Positions 45,930-57,739 of a DNA stretch of 64,000 bases are shown here, piece by piece; position 1 is the stretch's first letter, and the number at the start of each line of letters is the position of its first letter. The notes beneath the pieces are model-generated. The model searched no databases and was not told the origin of the DNA. It worked only from the letters and a program-made list of their open reading frames with translations. Source of the stretch: Petunia secreta (Eukaryota; Streptophyta; Magnoliopsida; Solanales; Solanaceae); NCBI GenBank assembly GCA_029990175.1, contig JARKIP010000065.1, positions 25,522,501 through 25,586,500 on the forward strand. Direction: 5' to 3'. The translations under genes were made by a program, and so were the position numbers.

Positions 45930-48900
45930 CAACGACTGGATTCGGGGTCAAGCGGGGAGGACGCCCGAGGAGAAGTCGACAAGGTTCCAGCTTGTATTCG
46001 AGAGCCTCGGAAGCAAAAAGCCGGGGACTCAACTATTGAAGAGTTGGAATCTTTCACTCTATTGAAAGATTTCCCCGATAGGAAAGTGTTTATCGGCTCG
46101 GAGTAGGACCCGGAGTCGAGTCATAGAAGTTTTAAAGTCCAACCATGATTGTTTTGCTTGGTCACATTCAGACATGACGGGTATCGATTGGAGATCATGA
46201 CCCACAAACTCAATGTAGACCCAAAATTTACCCCGGTGAAGCAGAAGAAAAGACCTCACGCCGGGGTAAAAAAGAAGGCGATCGAGGACGAGACCGCCAA
46301 ATTGCAAGAAAACGGCTTCATTAGAGAAGTGAAATACCCCGAGTGGCTGGCCAATGTTGTGGTTGTACCAAAGAAGAACGGCAAGTGGAGAATGTGCGTA
46401 GATTACACTGACCTAAACAAAGCTTGTCCCAAAGATTCATATCCACTACCACAAATTGACAGGTTAATAGACTTCACGGCTGGACATAAACTATTGACCT
46501 TCTTGGATGCATATTCGGGCTATAACCAAATTCTCATGGACCCGAAGGACGAAGAGAAGACCTCGTTCATCACTGACCGAGGTACCTTCTGCTACAAAGT
46601 GATGCCCTTCGGTCTGAAGAACGCCGGGGCGATATACCAAAGGTTGGTGTGTCGCATGTTTAAAGAGTATATTGGGAAGTCTATGGAAGTCTACATAGAC
46701 GATATGCTCATCAAATCGATCCAAATGGAGGATCATGTGAATCATCTGAGGGAAGCCTTTGCTGTATTGAGGCAATATAGTATGAAATTGAACCCTGAGA
46801 AGTGCGCCTTCGGCGTAGGATCAGGAGAGTTCTTGGGTTTCATTGTCTCTGAACGAGGAATCGAGGCCAACCAAGATAAAATCAGAGCTATTAAGGAGAT
46901 CCTCGAGGAGCTAACCGTTGCTTGCCAAGCCAAAAGAAGGAGAGACATTGCTGGTCTATTTGGCAGTGTCCGAGGTATCAGTCAGTGCTGTGCTAGTTCG
47001 GGAGGAAGATGGCAAACAACAGGCCATCTACTATGTGAGCAAGATGCTCCTCGATGCTGAAACCAGGTACCCACACTTGGAGAAATTAGCACTTGCTTTA
47101 CTTATTACTGCTCGGAAACTACGGCCCTATTTTCAATGTCACTCAATAGCAGTAGTTTCCACCTTCCCCTTGAGAAATATATTACACAAACCGGAGTTGT
47201 CGGGAAGGTTATCCAAATGGGCGGTAGAGCTAAGTGAGTATGAGATTACATATCAACCTCGGACTGCCATTAAGTCTCAAGTCTTGGCAGATTCCATGGC
47301 TGATTTTCGTGTTGGAATTTTGCCCGAGGCGGAAAAGGAAAACTCTATGGCAGAAGGAGCCTCTTCGGAATTATGGATACTTTACACCGATGGGGCAACA
47401 AACTCCAAAGGTTCGGGGTTAGGCATAGTCTTGAGGGCACCCACCGGGGAAAAAGTCAGGCATTCGGTTCGGTTAAAAAAAGTGACCAACAACGAAGCGG
47501 AATATGAGGCAGCTTTAGAAGGTTTGGAGCTGGCTAAAGAAATGGGAGTTGAAAGAATTGAACTGAGATGTGATTCACAATTGGTAGTCAACTAGATCCT
47601 CGGTGATTATACGGCTCGGGAGCCCAGAATGCAGCTATACTTGGATCGAGCACAAAGGATCTTAGCACAATTCCATGAATGGCAAATTAAACAAGTGCCT
47701 TGGGAGGAGAATACCGAGGCTGACGCCTTGGCGAGTCTTGGTTCGGCGATCGACGAAACCCACTCGGGAACTGACTCAGTGGTTTGGTTGCTATCAGCAC
47801 AAATGAGAGAGATGAAATTGCAAGTTAAATCCGTGGATAACCGTTAGGATTGGCGAAGTAAGTTCATCTCCTACTTCTACTCGGGGACTGTCCCCCAAGA
47901 TAAAAAAGAAGCAAGGAAGTTGAGGACTCAAGCAGCCTCGTATCACTTGATCGAGGGCAACTTGTACAAAAGGTTGTACTGCGGCCCGATGGCCAAATGC
48001 TTGGGTCCCGAGGAGGCAAGATATGTGATGGCTGAAGTGCACGAAGGCGAATGTGGCAACCACTCGGGAGGAAAGTCCTTAGTGCGCAAGTTGTTAAGAG
48101 CTGGGTATTATTGGCCCACTATCAGTGCCGATGTGAAGGCCTTCGTGCAGAAATGTGATAAATGCCAACGCCATGGGCGGATGATCCACCAACAGGCCGA
48201 GCCTCTACATTCAGTGGTATCACCATGGCTCTTTATGAAATGGGGAATGGACATCGTGGGACCACTACCCAAAGGAAAGGTGGTGTTCGTTTCCTCTTGG
48301 TATTGACCGATTACTTCACAAAATGGGTGGAAGCGGCGGCTCTCACCGAGGTAAAACAAAAGCAAGTAATCGACTTCATCAAAAAGAATATCATCTACAG
48401 GTTCGGCGTCCCAAGAGAAATTGCTTGTGACAACGGTAAACAATTCATGGGGGCAGTCATCACTGATTTCTTCAAGCAATGGGGGATCAAAAGAATTGCC
48501 TCGACTCCCTATAACCCAAGTGCCAATGGCCAAGCTGAGTCTTCGAACAGAATCATAATTGAAAATTTGAAGAAAAGACTCGACGAGAAAAAAGGTCCTT
48601 GGCTCGAGGAGTTGCCCGGGGTGCTATGGGCCATACGAACAACGGAGAAGAGCAGCACCGGTGAGACTCCTTTCTCACTAGCCTATGGCATGGATTCTCT
48701 CATCCCCGTAGAAGTGGGCGAACCAAGTCTTCGGTACGCTCATACAGCCGAAGACGCCAACCAAGAGGCAATGCGTATTGAACTGGATTTGCTCGAAGAG
48801 AAAAGGGAACTAGCTTTGATTCGGCTAGTTGCCCAAAAAAGGCAGATCGAGGCTTACCTCAATAGGAAAGCCAAGCTTAGAGACTTCAAGGTTGGGGATT

Positions 48901-49085
48901 ATGTGCTGAAAACGGTGAACCAATCGACAAAGGAAGAGAACGGGGGAAAGCTTATCGCAAATTGGGAAGGACCCTATAGAGTCAAGGCAATCGTTGGAAA
49001 AGGCTCTTACCAAATTGAAAGTCTTCAAGGAGAGCCCGAACACCTGAATTGGAATATCTCCAACCTGAAGCGATACTACTTTTAG
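45930..49085 (+). pseudogene. Element F pol: RT, RNase H, integrase
   Basis: RT at 46180-46910 (NVVVVPKKNGKWRMCVDYTDLNKACPKD in the template region, active site YIDDMLIKS near 46697, CAFGVGSGEFLGFIVS). Compared with E, a stretch including GRVAALRRFISRSSD is missing after about 46905, so RT and RNase H are joined after a deletion and frame change. RNase H (LYTDGATNSKGSGLG near 47385, NNEAEYEAALEGLELA) is interrupted by TAG at 47593. TAG at 47845 follows. Integrase: NHSGGKSLVRKLLRAGYYW (48060), CDKCQRHG, WGMDIVGPLPKG, a frameshift near 48280, DYFTKWVEAAAL, CDNGKQFMG, NGQAESSNRIIIENL, ending WNISNLKRYYF at 49085. Confidence 0.88.
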
Positions 49086-49858
49086 TCGAGGTAAATACTC
49101 TTCAATTCTTTTTAAATTGAATAGCTCCGAGCTGAACGACGCTCCCATGGCATTGATAGAAAATGTACTAACTTACTCCTCGTTCCATCTTTTTGGTTGA
49201 CCTTTTCAGGAAGCGAACCGAACCGTTTCCAATGCTCGGATCTTCATCAAGATTCAAAACCGAACACTGGGGGGGAGTGAGAAGGGTTGATAACAAGGTC
49301 GACATCGAGCCTCCCAACCGGAGCTTATCTATCCGACAACCGGGGACTTACGCCCGAGGACTAGATTTAGTACATTGTAATTAGCCCGATAGCGGCACGT
49401 TATCAATTTGTCTTTGTTGAAAATTTACTTTTCACCCAAGGTCCGCTTCGACTTGGTCTTATGTAAATAGCCTTATTCTGGCTTGTTGATATCAATAAAA
49501 TGACTTTGGTTTCATTCATTTTATTTGTGTAAATATTGCACTCTGAAGCTGCACAATGCACCGACTCGAGGGCGAGACGTCGTCCTAAGCTTGCATCATT
49601 TGAAATTCATTTTAAGTCTTGCAAGACATGCATTCTTAGCGAAGTGTTCGGCATTTGCGAAGGCCAGACATTCAAAACATAAATGCAAATGATCAACTTC
49701 CGCGAATAGGCCCGAAGGCTGAAAAACATTTGCATTAAACAAAAAGGACCCGAAGGTGCATGGCTATGTATATACAAAAGCCCGAAGGCTAATATCTAAA
49801 AAGGCACGAAGGCCCAAAAACAAAAGAAAAACATCAAAATGTTTGCAAAATACAAAGG
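49086..49858. other. Region between pol and the antisense gene of element F
   Basis: AATAAAATG near 49494 could be a polyadenylation signal for pol. CCCGAAGGCT-like motifs recur at about 49710, 49748 and 49781, in the presumed 3' UTR of the antisense gene. No frame. Confidence 0.45.
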
Positions 49859-52769
49859 CTACGCCCCATCGGCATTTCCACTGCCCTCTTCGGCACTATC
49901 GCCTTCATCATCATCCGATCCCTCGCTCGAAGGGAGCTCATCCACAATCCTTTGAGCCTCGGCAGCAGCTTACCTGGCCTTGACAATCTCGTCCTCGAGC
50001 ACAATTTGCCCGGCCTGAACTTGTTCAAGTGCGCTAAGCCTGGTTTTGACAACAACCCATGTTTCTTCAAACTTCGCCCTTGTCGCCCTAACCTCGGCCC
50101 GCTCATTAAGATATTCAATTCTGCCTTCGAGCTTAGATATCTTACCCCGAAGGGCTGGCACTTCATCCACCTGGCTCTACAGCTCAATGAGTTTGGCGTT
50201 ATACTCCCCAAGCTTAATACGATATTTTTCGCCTGCTTCAAGCACTTCGGTCTTGGCCCTGAAAAGTTCGGCCTCAAGGCGGGCATTTTCAAGGCTCAAC
50301 CTCGAGCGCTCAGCAGTAAACTCATATGTCGCAGCTTGGACTCGAGCTTCGGCAGACTCCACAGCCACACGAAGATCAGCCTCAGCTTTCGCCGAGGCCT
50401 CATTAGCGCGTTCCAGCTCATTGTTCATAATTGTGAATCGAGTCTCTAGCTCGGTAACTTGCCCCTTAGGAACCTTCTTTTGATCGTCCCAAGCGGCAGC
50501 AGCCGCTTGAAGCTCTTTAGCTCGGTCGCGCTCAAGGTGAACAGCTTGCAGTGCCAGGACCAAACTCTGCGTTTGAAACATAATGTCAGAACCCGCTAAA
50601 TGGTGAAATCAACCATGTAAAATACACACACTAGAACTTACCCGAAGAGATGAAGCGGCGGAGACGCCCATCAAACTCATGGGGCTGAGGTTCCGAAGGG
50701 CATGGGCTTCGGCAGGGCCAAGTAAGCCATCAAGGGCCATGATATCCTCTTTTGTGGCATCTAGCAAGTTCGCATCGGGATATATCTCCAAAGCTCGAGA
50801 TGCAGTGTGGGTAGGCTTTGGCGAGGCTCGGGAAGCTGTAACCGTGCTCTTAATCAGGCCTTCACCTACTCTAGCCTTGCTCTTTCGCTTTGCAGCCTCT
50901 TGGTCAGACTCCTCCACATTTATAACCTCGGTCGTCCCACCAACTTCGGGCCTCGACTCGAGAATGGATTCAGAGGCTAGATCTGGCCTTTCCTCGGGGA
51001 CCAAAGGGGGGAGCTCTTCATCGCTGGGTACGTCAACAAGTCCCCGGCGCTTTGTGATCAGTGCTTCAGCAGCGGGAGCAGCAGCTTCCTCAACCCGAGG
51101 TCCTTTTGCTTTGGCCGCCCGCTTCGACGTAACCCGTTTTCTTTTAGAACCTGGGGAAGGAAGGGAAGCAACTTGTTTAACATAAGTGTGTGCGGTGGTG
51201 GAAACGCAAGAAAATCGACCCAAGAAAACTTCTTCACTTTGTGAGGTCCCCGGGCTAGATGAACCCTTGGCTTTTTCATCAATGAGCCGCTTCGCCAGGG
51301 TCGCCATTTGGGCAACGCCCTCGGCGATGTTAAGCACTGTCCTCTCTTTTTTCTTCTTCTCTTTCTTGCCTCTCTCCTCTCCTCCCCCCTCGACGTCCAT
51401 TTCTGCTTCCTCTTCCTCATCGGCGTCCCTCATAGCCTTTCTTGGAAGACCTGCATGAATATACCAAAAAAAAAAAAAGGGTTAGAACCCAATGGCTCGA
51501 AGCAAGTCTATGGGGCCGAAGTCATCAACGACTCACCATGCCTCTTGCACGCCTATCGATTCTCCTCCAAACCGGCCAACACCATCCATTGCCGCTCGGG
51601 GCGCGTCTTCGTTTGCATAGCCTCGGTAACCCACTCAAGCAAATTCCTTGGTGGGTTAACTGAAACCTTTTCAGCTGCAAACCAAAGATGAAAGGGTAAA
51701 CAACAGTTATAATAATCCAAAACCGGGGAGTGAAAGGAAGCGGCCACTTACGTTGGGCATTCCATACTTCAGGAAAGCCAGGCTCGGCTGACAACAACCT
51801 CGTGGGAATAAGCACATATCGATCATTCCAGCCTCGATCCCCATGGTCCTCGCTCTTACTCAAAATAGCGTAAGAACCTCGAGGCAGAAGAGCAACCACC
51901 CCGGCTTTGTGGAAGTAAGGATAGTAAAGTGAAATTAAGTGTTGAAAAGTGAAGGGCAAACCAGCTTTGTTACTCAAATACTCGAGGGCTTGGACGACCC
52001 TCCAAACCCCGGGCCCGAGTTGGGCTAGACACAAATTGTAAGACCTGCAAAATACATCGATGATAGGATGTACTGGCAAGTTGAACCCTATGGTGAAGGG
52101 ATAGGTGAAAACCGAGGAATACCCCTCGACATGCGTAGACACCGCCGAGCAAGGCGCCGGGATCCTAATCTCCACCTCGGGACCCCAACGACAATCAGCC
52201 CGAACAGATTCAAGCCTCTCTTCGGTTATGATACTCGGTGTGACGTGGACGGGATTATTCCTCTTTTTCCCCTTTTGGGCATCTGATTGAGCGTGAACCT
52301 TCAAATCTTTGTCGTTGTTAAAACTGGAAGGAATCACCAATCGAGGGTCAATCTCGACCTCGAGAGGAATTTTCCTCTTCGATTTCTTCGACGGCCCAAC
52401 CTCGGTCTCTCCTCTGGGATCACTTGTCCCACTCACCTCAGCGCCGCCTACCGAGCCGCCCACCTCTTTGGCGCTAGTGGCGTCATCACCCCCAACGTCA
52501 CCTTCATCCCCATCGCGATCGTCATCGCCTGCGTCATGCTCCACGTGTAAGCTCACCTCAGCCAGATCACGACCAGCCCTTTCTTTCCGCCTCCTGGGAG
52601 CGGGAGCGGCAGACGTGGCCTCGCCACCACCTCCCGCTTCAACCACCTGCAACGGTGGCACTGAAATAATAACCTCGTCATTCATGGCCATAGCAGCGAA
52701 GCGCTCTGCCCTCTCACCAGAGTCGCTTGAGCCATGGCCAGAATTGGTAGCAGAGATATTAGCAGACAT
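49859..52769 (-). pseudogene. Antisense spliced gene of element F (transposase_28-like plus coiled coil)
   Basis: ATG at 52769 (MSANISATNSG), about 130 bp after a TATA box, on the strand opposite gag-pol. Exon 1 is 52769-51752, ending at donor GTAAGT: acidic N-terminus, then a globular part (SSVFTYPFTIGFNLPVHPI, FTFQHLISLYYPYFHKAG, GWNDRYVLIP). Exon 2 begins after TTTGCAG near 51672 (EKVSVNPPRNLLEWV) and holds a TAG near 51560; donor GTGAGT. Exon 3, about 51451 to 50642 (donor GTAAGT), is charged with Lys/Glu and basic patches (KKEKKKKERT, KRKRVTSKRAAK). Exon 4 starts after CGCAG near 50572 and is a long coiled coil (LERDRAKELQAAAAAW, ERANEASAKAEADLRVA), with stops near 50174 and 49967, ending at 49859 after an acidic tail (EGSDDDEGDSAEEGS). 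Same plan as 25104-27851. Function unknown. Confidence 0.78.
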
Positions 52770-52897
52770 GGTGATAAGTGGAGAAGAAACGTTTGAGATT
52801 AGGAGATCAAATGTAGAAGGTAGTGATTTCAAAGTTCTTCAAAGTTTTTCTCTTCTAGTCAAAGGTTTCAAGTGAAGAGGGAGAAGACGAAATGGTG

Positions 52898-52907
52898 TAT
52901 TTATAGG
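52898..52907 (-). promoter_or_regulatory. TATA box of the antisense gene in element F
   Basis: The minus strand reads CTATAAATAC. The spacing to the ATG (about 130 bp) is like that in E (113 bp). Confidence 0.65.
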
Positions 52908-53126
52908 GAATACACACGTGCAAGTTGGAGAACTAATGATGATTGTAACGTTGGAGAAAACAAAAGGACGGCGTGACCGTTCGGAGACCTATCAAAAGCC
53001 GCCACGTAATGAAGAACGGTGACCCGATAGATGTGCGACTTTTAAAATTCGTGGATAGGGTTTTACCACGTCGACTTCCCGCTTAAATTCATTCCAGTCC
53101 TCGGCGACTTCGACGTCTACCGAGGA

Positions 53127-53140
53127 GTGGAGGGACTATC
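53127..53140 (+). promoter_or_regulatory. Polypurine tract of element F
   Basis: GTGGAGGGACTATC lies immediately before the 3' LTR (TGTATTGG). Confidence 0.75.
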
Positions 53141-53696
53141 TGTATTGGGTGAAAATTGTCGCCTTCGGTCAGTACCTTGAGATGGTAGACCGAAGGGAAA
53201 ACGAGCTGATGCTCCGAAGAGAAGTAATCGATCTCGTGATTGAGTCACCGAAGTCAGGTTCCAACAGCGCGACCAAAGACAAGTTAGACTCCGAGCTTTG
53301 GTGACACGCCCTCCTACCCGAACAGTAAGGCCAGATAACCGAAGCCTCGCGACTAGGCTTTGGTTACCACCTCGGTTCTAGCGGCTTTGCAGCCCACTAC
53401 TTTGCCCCACTAACTCCTCCATATTAATGCTCAAATCGTGGGGAATGTACTTGCTGATGGTGGAGAAAGTGGGCAAGGCTCTTAGGCCTATAAATAGTAG
53501 TTCATTTTGTATTACAGGCATCCAGAAATTTGTACTGAAACGCTGCCCAAATTTGTAATCAAATTCATATATTGCAATACGTTTATTTTCTCGCACTTGC
53601 ATCTTTTTCACGTATTATTTCAACTTTGATACGAAGCATTGCTTGTATTCGAATCCAAATTCGATTTTTACACCTAAACTGATTTAGGCCCATACA
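53141..53696 (+). repeat. 3' LTR of element F
   Basis: 556 bp, the same length as the 5' LTR. TATA box at about 53487. Transcription from it would run toward the Hsp70 gene. Confidence 0.95.
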
Positions 53697-54194
53697 CAAA
53701 CTCTCTGAGTTGCATCTTCCGTTAAGTTTCATATGGATACTTATAATCGGAGTCTCCGTAATAAGACCCTCAGAATACAAGACTCTCCGACTATTATCTC
53801 ATCTTTGTAAGTTGCCGTTTGGATCGCGACTCTTGGCATCTCCCTCTGTGGCGTCATGTCTGTACGCCATGTGTCCCCACAGATTTACACCAATACATGT
53901 ACATGGACAAATTGGTGAATAAAAGTTGTAAGGGTTCTATTCTGGGATTTTGAGGCAAATATGATTCAACTCGCCCCATGTAACTCATTCCCATTTTAAG
54001 ACCCCGTCTCCTAAAATTAAGGATATAAGATTGTTTTGGTCTTGATCCGTAAGAACATTCTAGATCCAATAAACATGGCTATTTTAGCTTCGGCCAAATC
54101 CATATTATATATGTGAGGCATTTCCTTCTTGCCAATCCCATCTCTTTCTCAACGTAAAAACTATACTAAAGTAGCTCTCCGGAAATAAAACCAA
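53697..54194 (+). promoter_or_regulatory. Upstream region of the Hsp70 gene
   Basis: About 500 bp between element F and the ATG. A heat-shock-element-like string GAACATTCTAGA lies at 54053-54064 (GAA, TTC and a partial third unit GAT), CCAAT is near 54065, and ATTATATATG near 54103 is a possible TATA box about 90 bp before the ATG. Heat or stress control is plausible but unproven. Confidence 0.5.
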
Positions 54195-57100
54195 ATGTCA
54201 GGAAGAGGAGAAGGCCCGGCGATCGGAATCGATCTGGGAACAACATACTCATGCGTGGGCGTATGGCAACATGATCGTGTGGAGATAATCGCTAATGACC
54301 AAGGCAACCGGACCACACCATCCTACGTTGCTTTCACTGACACAGAGCGTCTCATTGGTGACGCTGCTAAGAATCAGGTCGCCATGAACCCTACTAACAC
54401 TGTTTTTGGTAATCTTTCCACTCTCACAATCTTATACTTTTTACGTCGTCTGGTTGTCCATGAAAAATGTGACTTACTACTTGGTTTGCTTCGTGATCAT
54501 TTTTTCATGTCGAGCAATACGTGTTGTGATTCGTACATATTTGGTTCAGTATAGTAATTACATAGCACGCACCATGAGTACGAGAAAGTGAGGACAGTAT
54601 TATGATATCATTTCATAGAGAAATTAGTCTTTGGATGTGTAATTTTTAATATCTAGATTCTAACTTAAACAAATTGAATTGAGCTTGTTACATTTACTTG
54701 AGATATTTATCCACAATAACTACTGTCAAGCAACTTTGGGCAGAGATGGATGATGCTGTATGTATTCTACGTAGAATGCAGCATGAGTACGACACAGTGT
54801 GCTGCAATTACAGTGCATACGTATGAAAGTGATGTTAGTTTTTATAGAGATTGTTTCTTATAGAAGATTAGTTTTTTTAATTGCACCGTATACTACTCTA
54901 TAGTTTTCCAATGTTTTATTTTATTCAAGTATTTATTTTGTAAAAAAATATCTGTACGAATTTATTGCATTAGTTAACCAAAATGATACTAGATAAGCGG
55001 AAGGTTCTTTACCATATTTGGAAAGATAGGTTATTTTATAGATGAGGGGGAGTCTTGGAGCAATCGGTAAAGTTGTTTCCATGTGATCTATAGGTCATTG
55101 GTTTGAGCCGTGGAAACAGTCACTGATGCTTGCGATGATTGCATCAGGGTAAGTTGCATACATCACACTCTTGGGGTGCAGCCCTTCCCCCGAACGTTTG
55201 TGAACACAGGAGTTCTGTGCAGTGGGCTACCGTTAGGTTATTTTTTAGATGATATATAATGCAATATGAGTATGAGATTGGTTCATCCTCTGTACAATTA
55301 CGGTGCATATATGAGATTTGCTATCAATTATGGCTTATCCTACTTCATTTTGTCTAGTTTTTGAATATCTTAAAATTCTCTTTTCTAGAGAAAGAAAAAT
55401 ATCATTTAGATTTAACTTAGATATGGACAAAAATACTAGTTTGTGGATGAAATATAGCTAATCGCACCTGGGATATTTGGCAGATGCGAAGCGCCTTATT
55501 GGGAGGAGAGTTAGTGATCCCTCTGTACAGAGTGACATGAAATTGTGGCCGTTTAAAGTGATTTCTGGACCTGGTGACAAGCCAATGATTGGTGTAAACT
55601 ACAAGGGTGAAGAGAAGCAGTTTGCTGCTGAAGAAATATCATCTATGGTGCTTACAAAGATGAAGGAAATTGCTGAGGCTTTCCTTGGATCAACTGTGAA
55701 GAACGCTGTGGTGACTGTACCTGCATATTTTAATGACTCACAGCGTCAGGCTACTAAGGATGCAGGTGTCATTGCTGGTTTGAATGTCACGCGTATTATC
55801 AATGAGCCTACTGCTGCTGCCATTGCTTATGGTCTGGACAAAAAAGCTAGCAGTGTAGGTGAGAAAAATGTGCTTATTTTTGATCTTGGCGGTGGTACGT
55901 TTGATGTTTCTCTTCTCACTATTGAAGAGGGTATATTTGAGGTGAAAGCCACAGCAGGAGATACTCATCTTGGAGGTGAAGATTTTGACAACAGATTAGT
56001 TAATCACTTCGTCCTGGAATTTAAGAGAAAGCACAGGAAGGACTTTACTAGTAATCCTAGATCATTAAGAAGATTGAGGACAGCTTGTGAGAGGGCGAAG
56101 AGAACTCTTTCTTCCACTGCCCAGACAACTATTGAAATAGATTCACTATATGAGGGAATAGACTTTTACTCAACCATCACGCGTGCCAAGTTCGAGGAGT
56201 TGAACATGGATCTCTTCAAAAAATGTATGGATCCAGTTGAGAAATGTTTGAGGGATGCCAGAATGGATAAGAACAGTGTTCATGAGATTGTTCTTGTCGG
56301 TGGATCAACTAGAATACCCAAGGTGCAGCAGCTATTACAGGACTTCTTTAACGGGAAGGAGCTTTGCAAGAGCATCAACCCTGATGAAGCTGTTGCCTAT
56401 GGTGCTGCTGTACAAGCAGCCATTCTTAGTGGAGAGGGTAATGAGAAGGTTCAAGACTTGCTCCTTTTGGATGTCACCCCACTATCACTAGGCCTGGAAA
56501 CTGCAGGAGGTGTTATGACAATCCTGATTCCGCGGAACACCACCATTCCTGCTAAGAAGGAGCAGATATTCTCAACTTACTCTGACAACCAACCTGGTGT
56601 GTTAATTCAGGTTTACGAGGGCGAGAGAGCAAGAACACGAGACAATAACTTGTTGGGTAAATTCGAGCTCTCTGGTATACCTCCTGCTCCAAGGGGTGTA
56701 CCTCAGATCACTGTCTGCTTTGATATTGATGCCAATGGCATTTTGAATGTGTCTGCTGAGGACAAGACTACTGGACAGAAGAACAAGATTACAATAACGA
56801 ATGACAAGGGCAGGCTATCGAAGGAAGAGATCGAAAAGATGGTCCAGGATGCAGAGAAGTACAAAGCAGATGATGAAGAACACAAGAAAAAAGTAGAGGC
56901 CAAAAATGCATTGGAGAACTATGCCTACAACATGAAGAACACAGTGAAGGATGAGAAGATTGGTGCCAAGCTTAGCCCAACAGACAAGAAAACAATTGAG
57001 GATGCTATTGATCAGGCAATTTCATGGCTTGATAGTAACCAACTGGCAGAAGCTGATGAGTTTGAAGACAAGATGAAGGAGCTTGAAGGTATCTGCAATC

Positions 57101-57216
57101 CGATAATTGCCAAGATGTACCAGGGTGCTGGTTGTGACGCAAGTGCACCTATGGCTGATGATGCTCCATCTACCAGTGCTAGTGGTGCAGGCCCCAAGAT
57201 TGAGGAGGTGGACTAA
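54195..57216 (+). CDS. HSP70: Cytosolic heat shock cognate 70 kDa protein
   Basis: Exon 1 is 54195-54408, the intron 54409-55483 (GTAATC...TTTGGCAG), exon 2 55484-57216; the coding sequence is 1,947 nt, 648 residues. It is an ATP-driven chaperone that folds, holds and refolds proteins with J-proteins and exchange factors in cytosol and nucleus. Family signatures: IDLGTTYSCVG (residues 12-22), DLGGGTFDVSLL (205-216), VLVGGSTRIPKVQQL (about 341-355). The C-terminus GPKIEEVD has the EEVD tail of cytosolic/nuclear Hsp70, which binds TPR co-chaperones. The intron splits codon 72 (Asp), the usual plant position. I chose this start because MSGRGEGPAIGIDLG matches the family N-terminus. The frame is intact. 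The neighbours on both sides are transposons. Divergent patches such as KDFTSNPRSLRRLR suggest a less typical paralogue. Confidence 0.96.
55027..55045. repeat. Target site duplication of the SINE, left copy
   Basis: TAGGTTATTTTATAGATGA, matched with one mismatch by 55234-55252. Confidence 0.85.
55046..55233 (+). mobile_element. Au-type SINE in the Hsp70 intron
   Basis: 188 bp, flanked by 19-bp direct repeats differing at one base. It has a pol III box A (TTGGAGCAATCGG) and box B (GGTTTGAGCC, near 55100), then the body and end typical of the plant Au SINE (CATCACACTCTTGGGGTGCAG, CCCTTCCCC, GTGCAGTGGGCTACC). SINEs move using LINE machinery. It lies about 620 bp into the intron in the sense direction and does not touch the splice sites. 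Confidence 0.85.
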
Positions 57217-57735
57217 GTGATACAACAGTTTTTTCTACTAGTGTAGGTTAACATAGGTAGGTTCATTTGGTTTTTACTTTCTTTTGTTTTAAGACTATTG
57301 AAGTGGTGATGTTCATTCTTCATTGTCCTTTTGAAGCGCCATCGAATTTGAGCTGGCAATGCCAAGTTACTGTTAGTGGAAGATATTAAGAAGCAGTTGC
57401 TTAATGGAGCAACACCTTGTTTTATATTCGTGGAAAAGCTTCATTATACTTTGCACTATTAGGCAGATTTGCTCGGAAGACATTCTTCAAATTGGGTGGA
57501 GGTAATCGAAAATCAGAAAATTTCTTAAAAAACATTTTTTCAGCATACCAGTAGCTCCTTCGGGTAAAGACTTTGTATACTCTTGTTTTGTCAAAGGATC
57601 AATTGGATGAAAGCCACACGAATAACTCAGTAATTAGTCGACAATGATAGAAGTAAGTACTTATATCTGTGAAATAAACTAAGGCAAGTCATAGTAGTAC
57701 TGAAAAAATTCATTTAGCGTGAACTGAGTAATTAA
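57217..57735 (+). other. 3' flank of the Hsp70 gene
   Basis: T-rich stretch likely to contain the 3' UTR (to about 57440). No clear AATAAA close to the stop; one AATAAA lies near 57673. No gene. Confidence 0.45.
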
Positions 57736-57739
57736 AGGC

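Larger units (their letters stand above)
43053..53696 (+). mobile_element. Element F: Tat/Retand-like Ty3/gypsy element with antisense gene
   Basis: Two 556-bp LTRs, a primer site, gag-protease, RT, RNase H and integrase on the + strand, an antisense gene on the - strand, then a polypurine tract and the 3' LTR. The target duplication CAAAC is exact. LTRs differ at about 21 positions by hand count (roughly 96% identity). Same plan as E but a different family. Several stops and a deletion in RT/RNase H make it defective. It lies about 0.5 kb upstream of the Hsp70 ATG. Confidence 0.95.

Noticed and set aside
52287..52875. Open frames on the + strand across the antisense gene of F
   Set aside because: Ser/Pro-rich shadows of the acidic minus-strand exon; no splice signals or promoter on that strand.
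55477..57216. A separate truncated Hsp70 starting inside exon 2
   Set aside because: The frame opens inside the intron acceptor, and exon 1 with matching phase and GT-AG borders completes the full-length protein.
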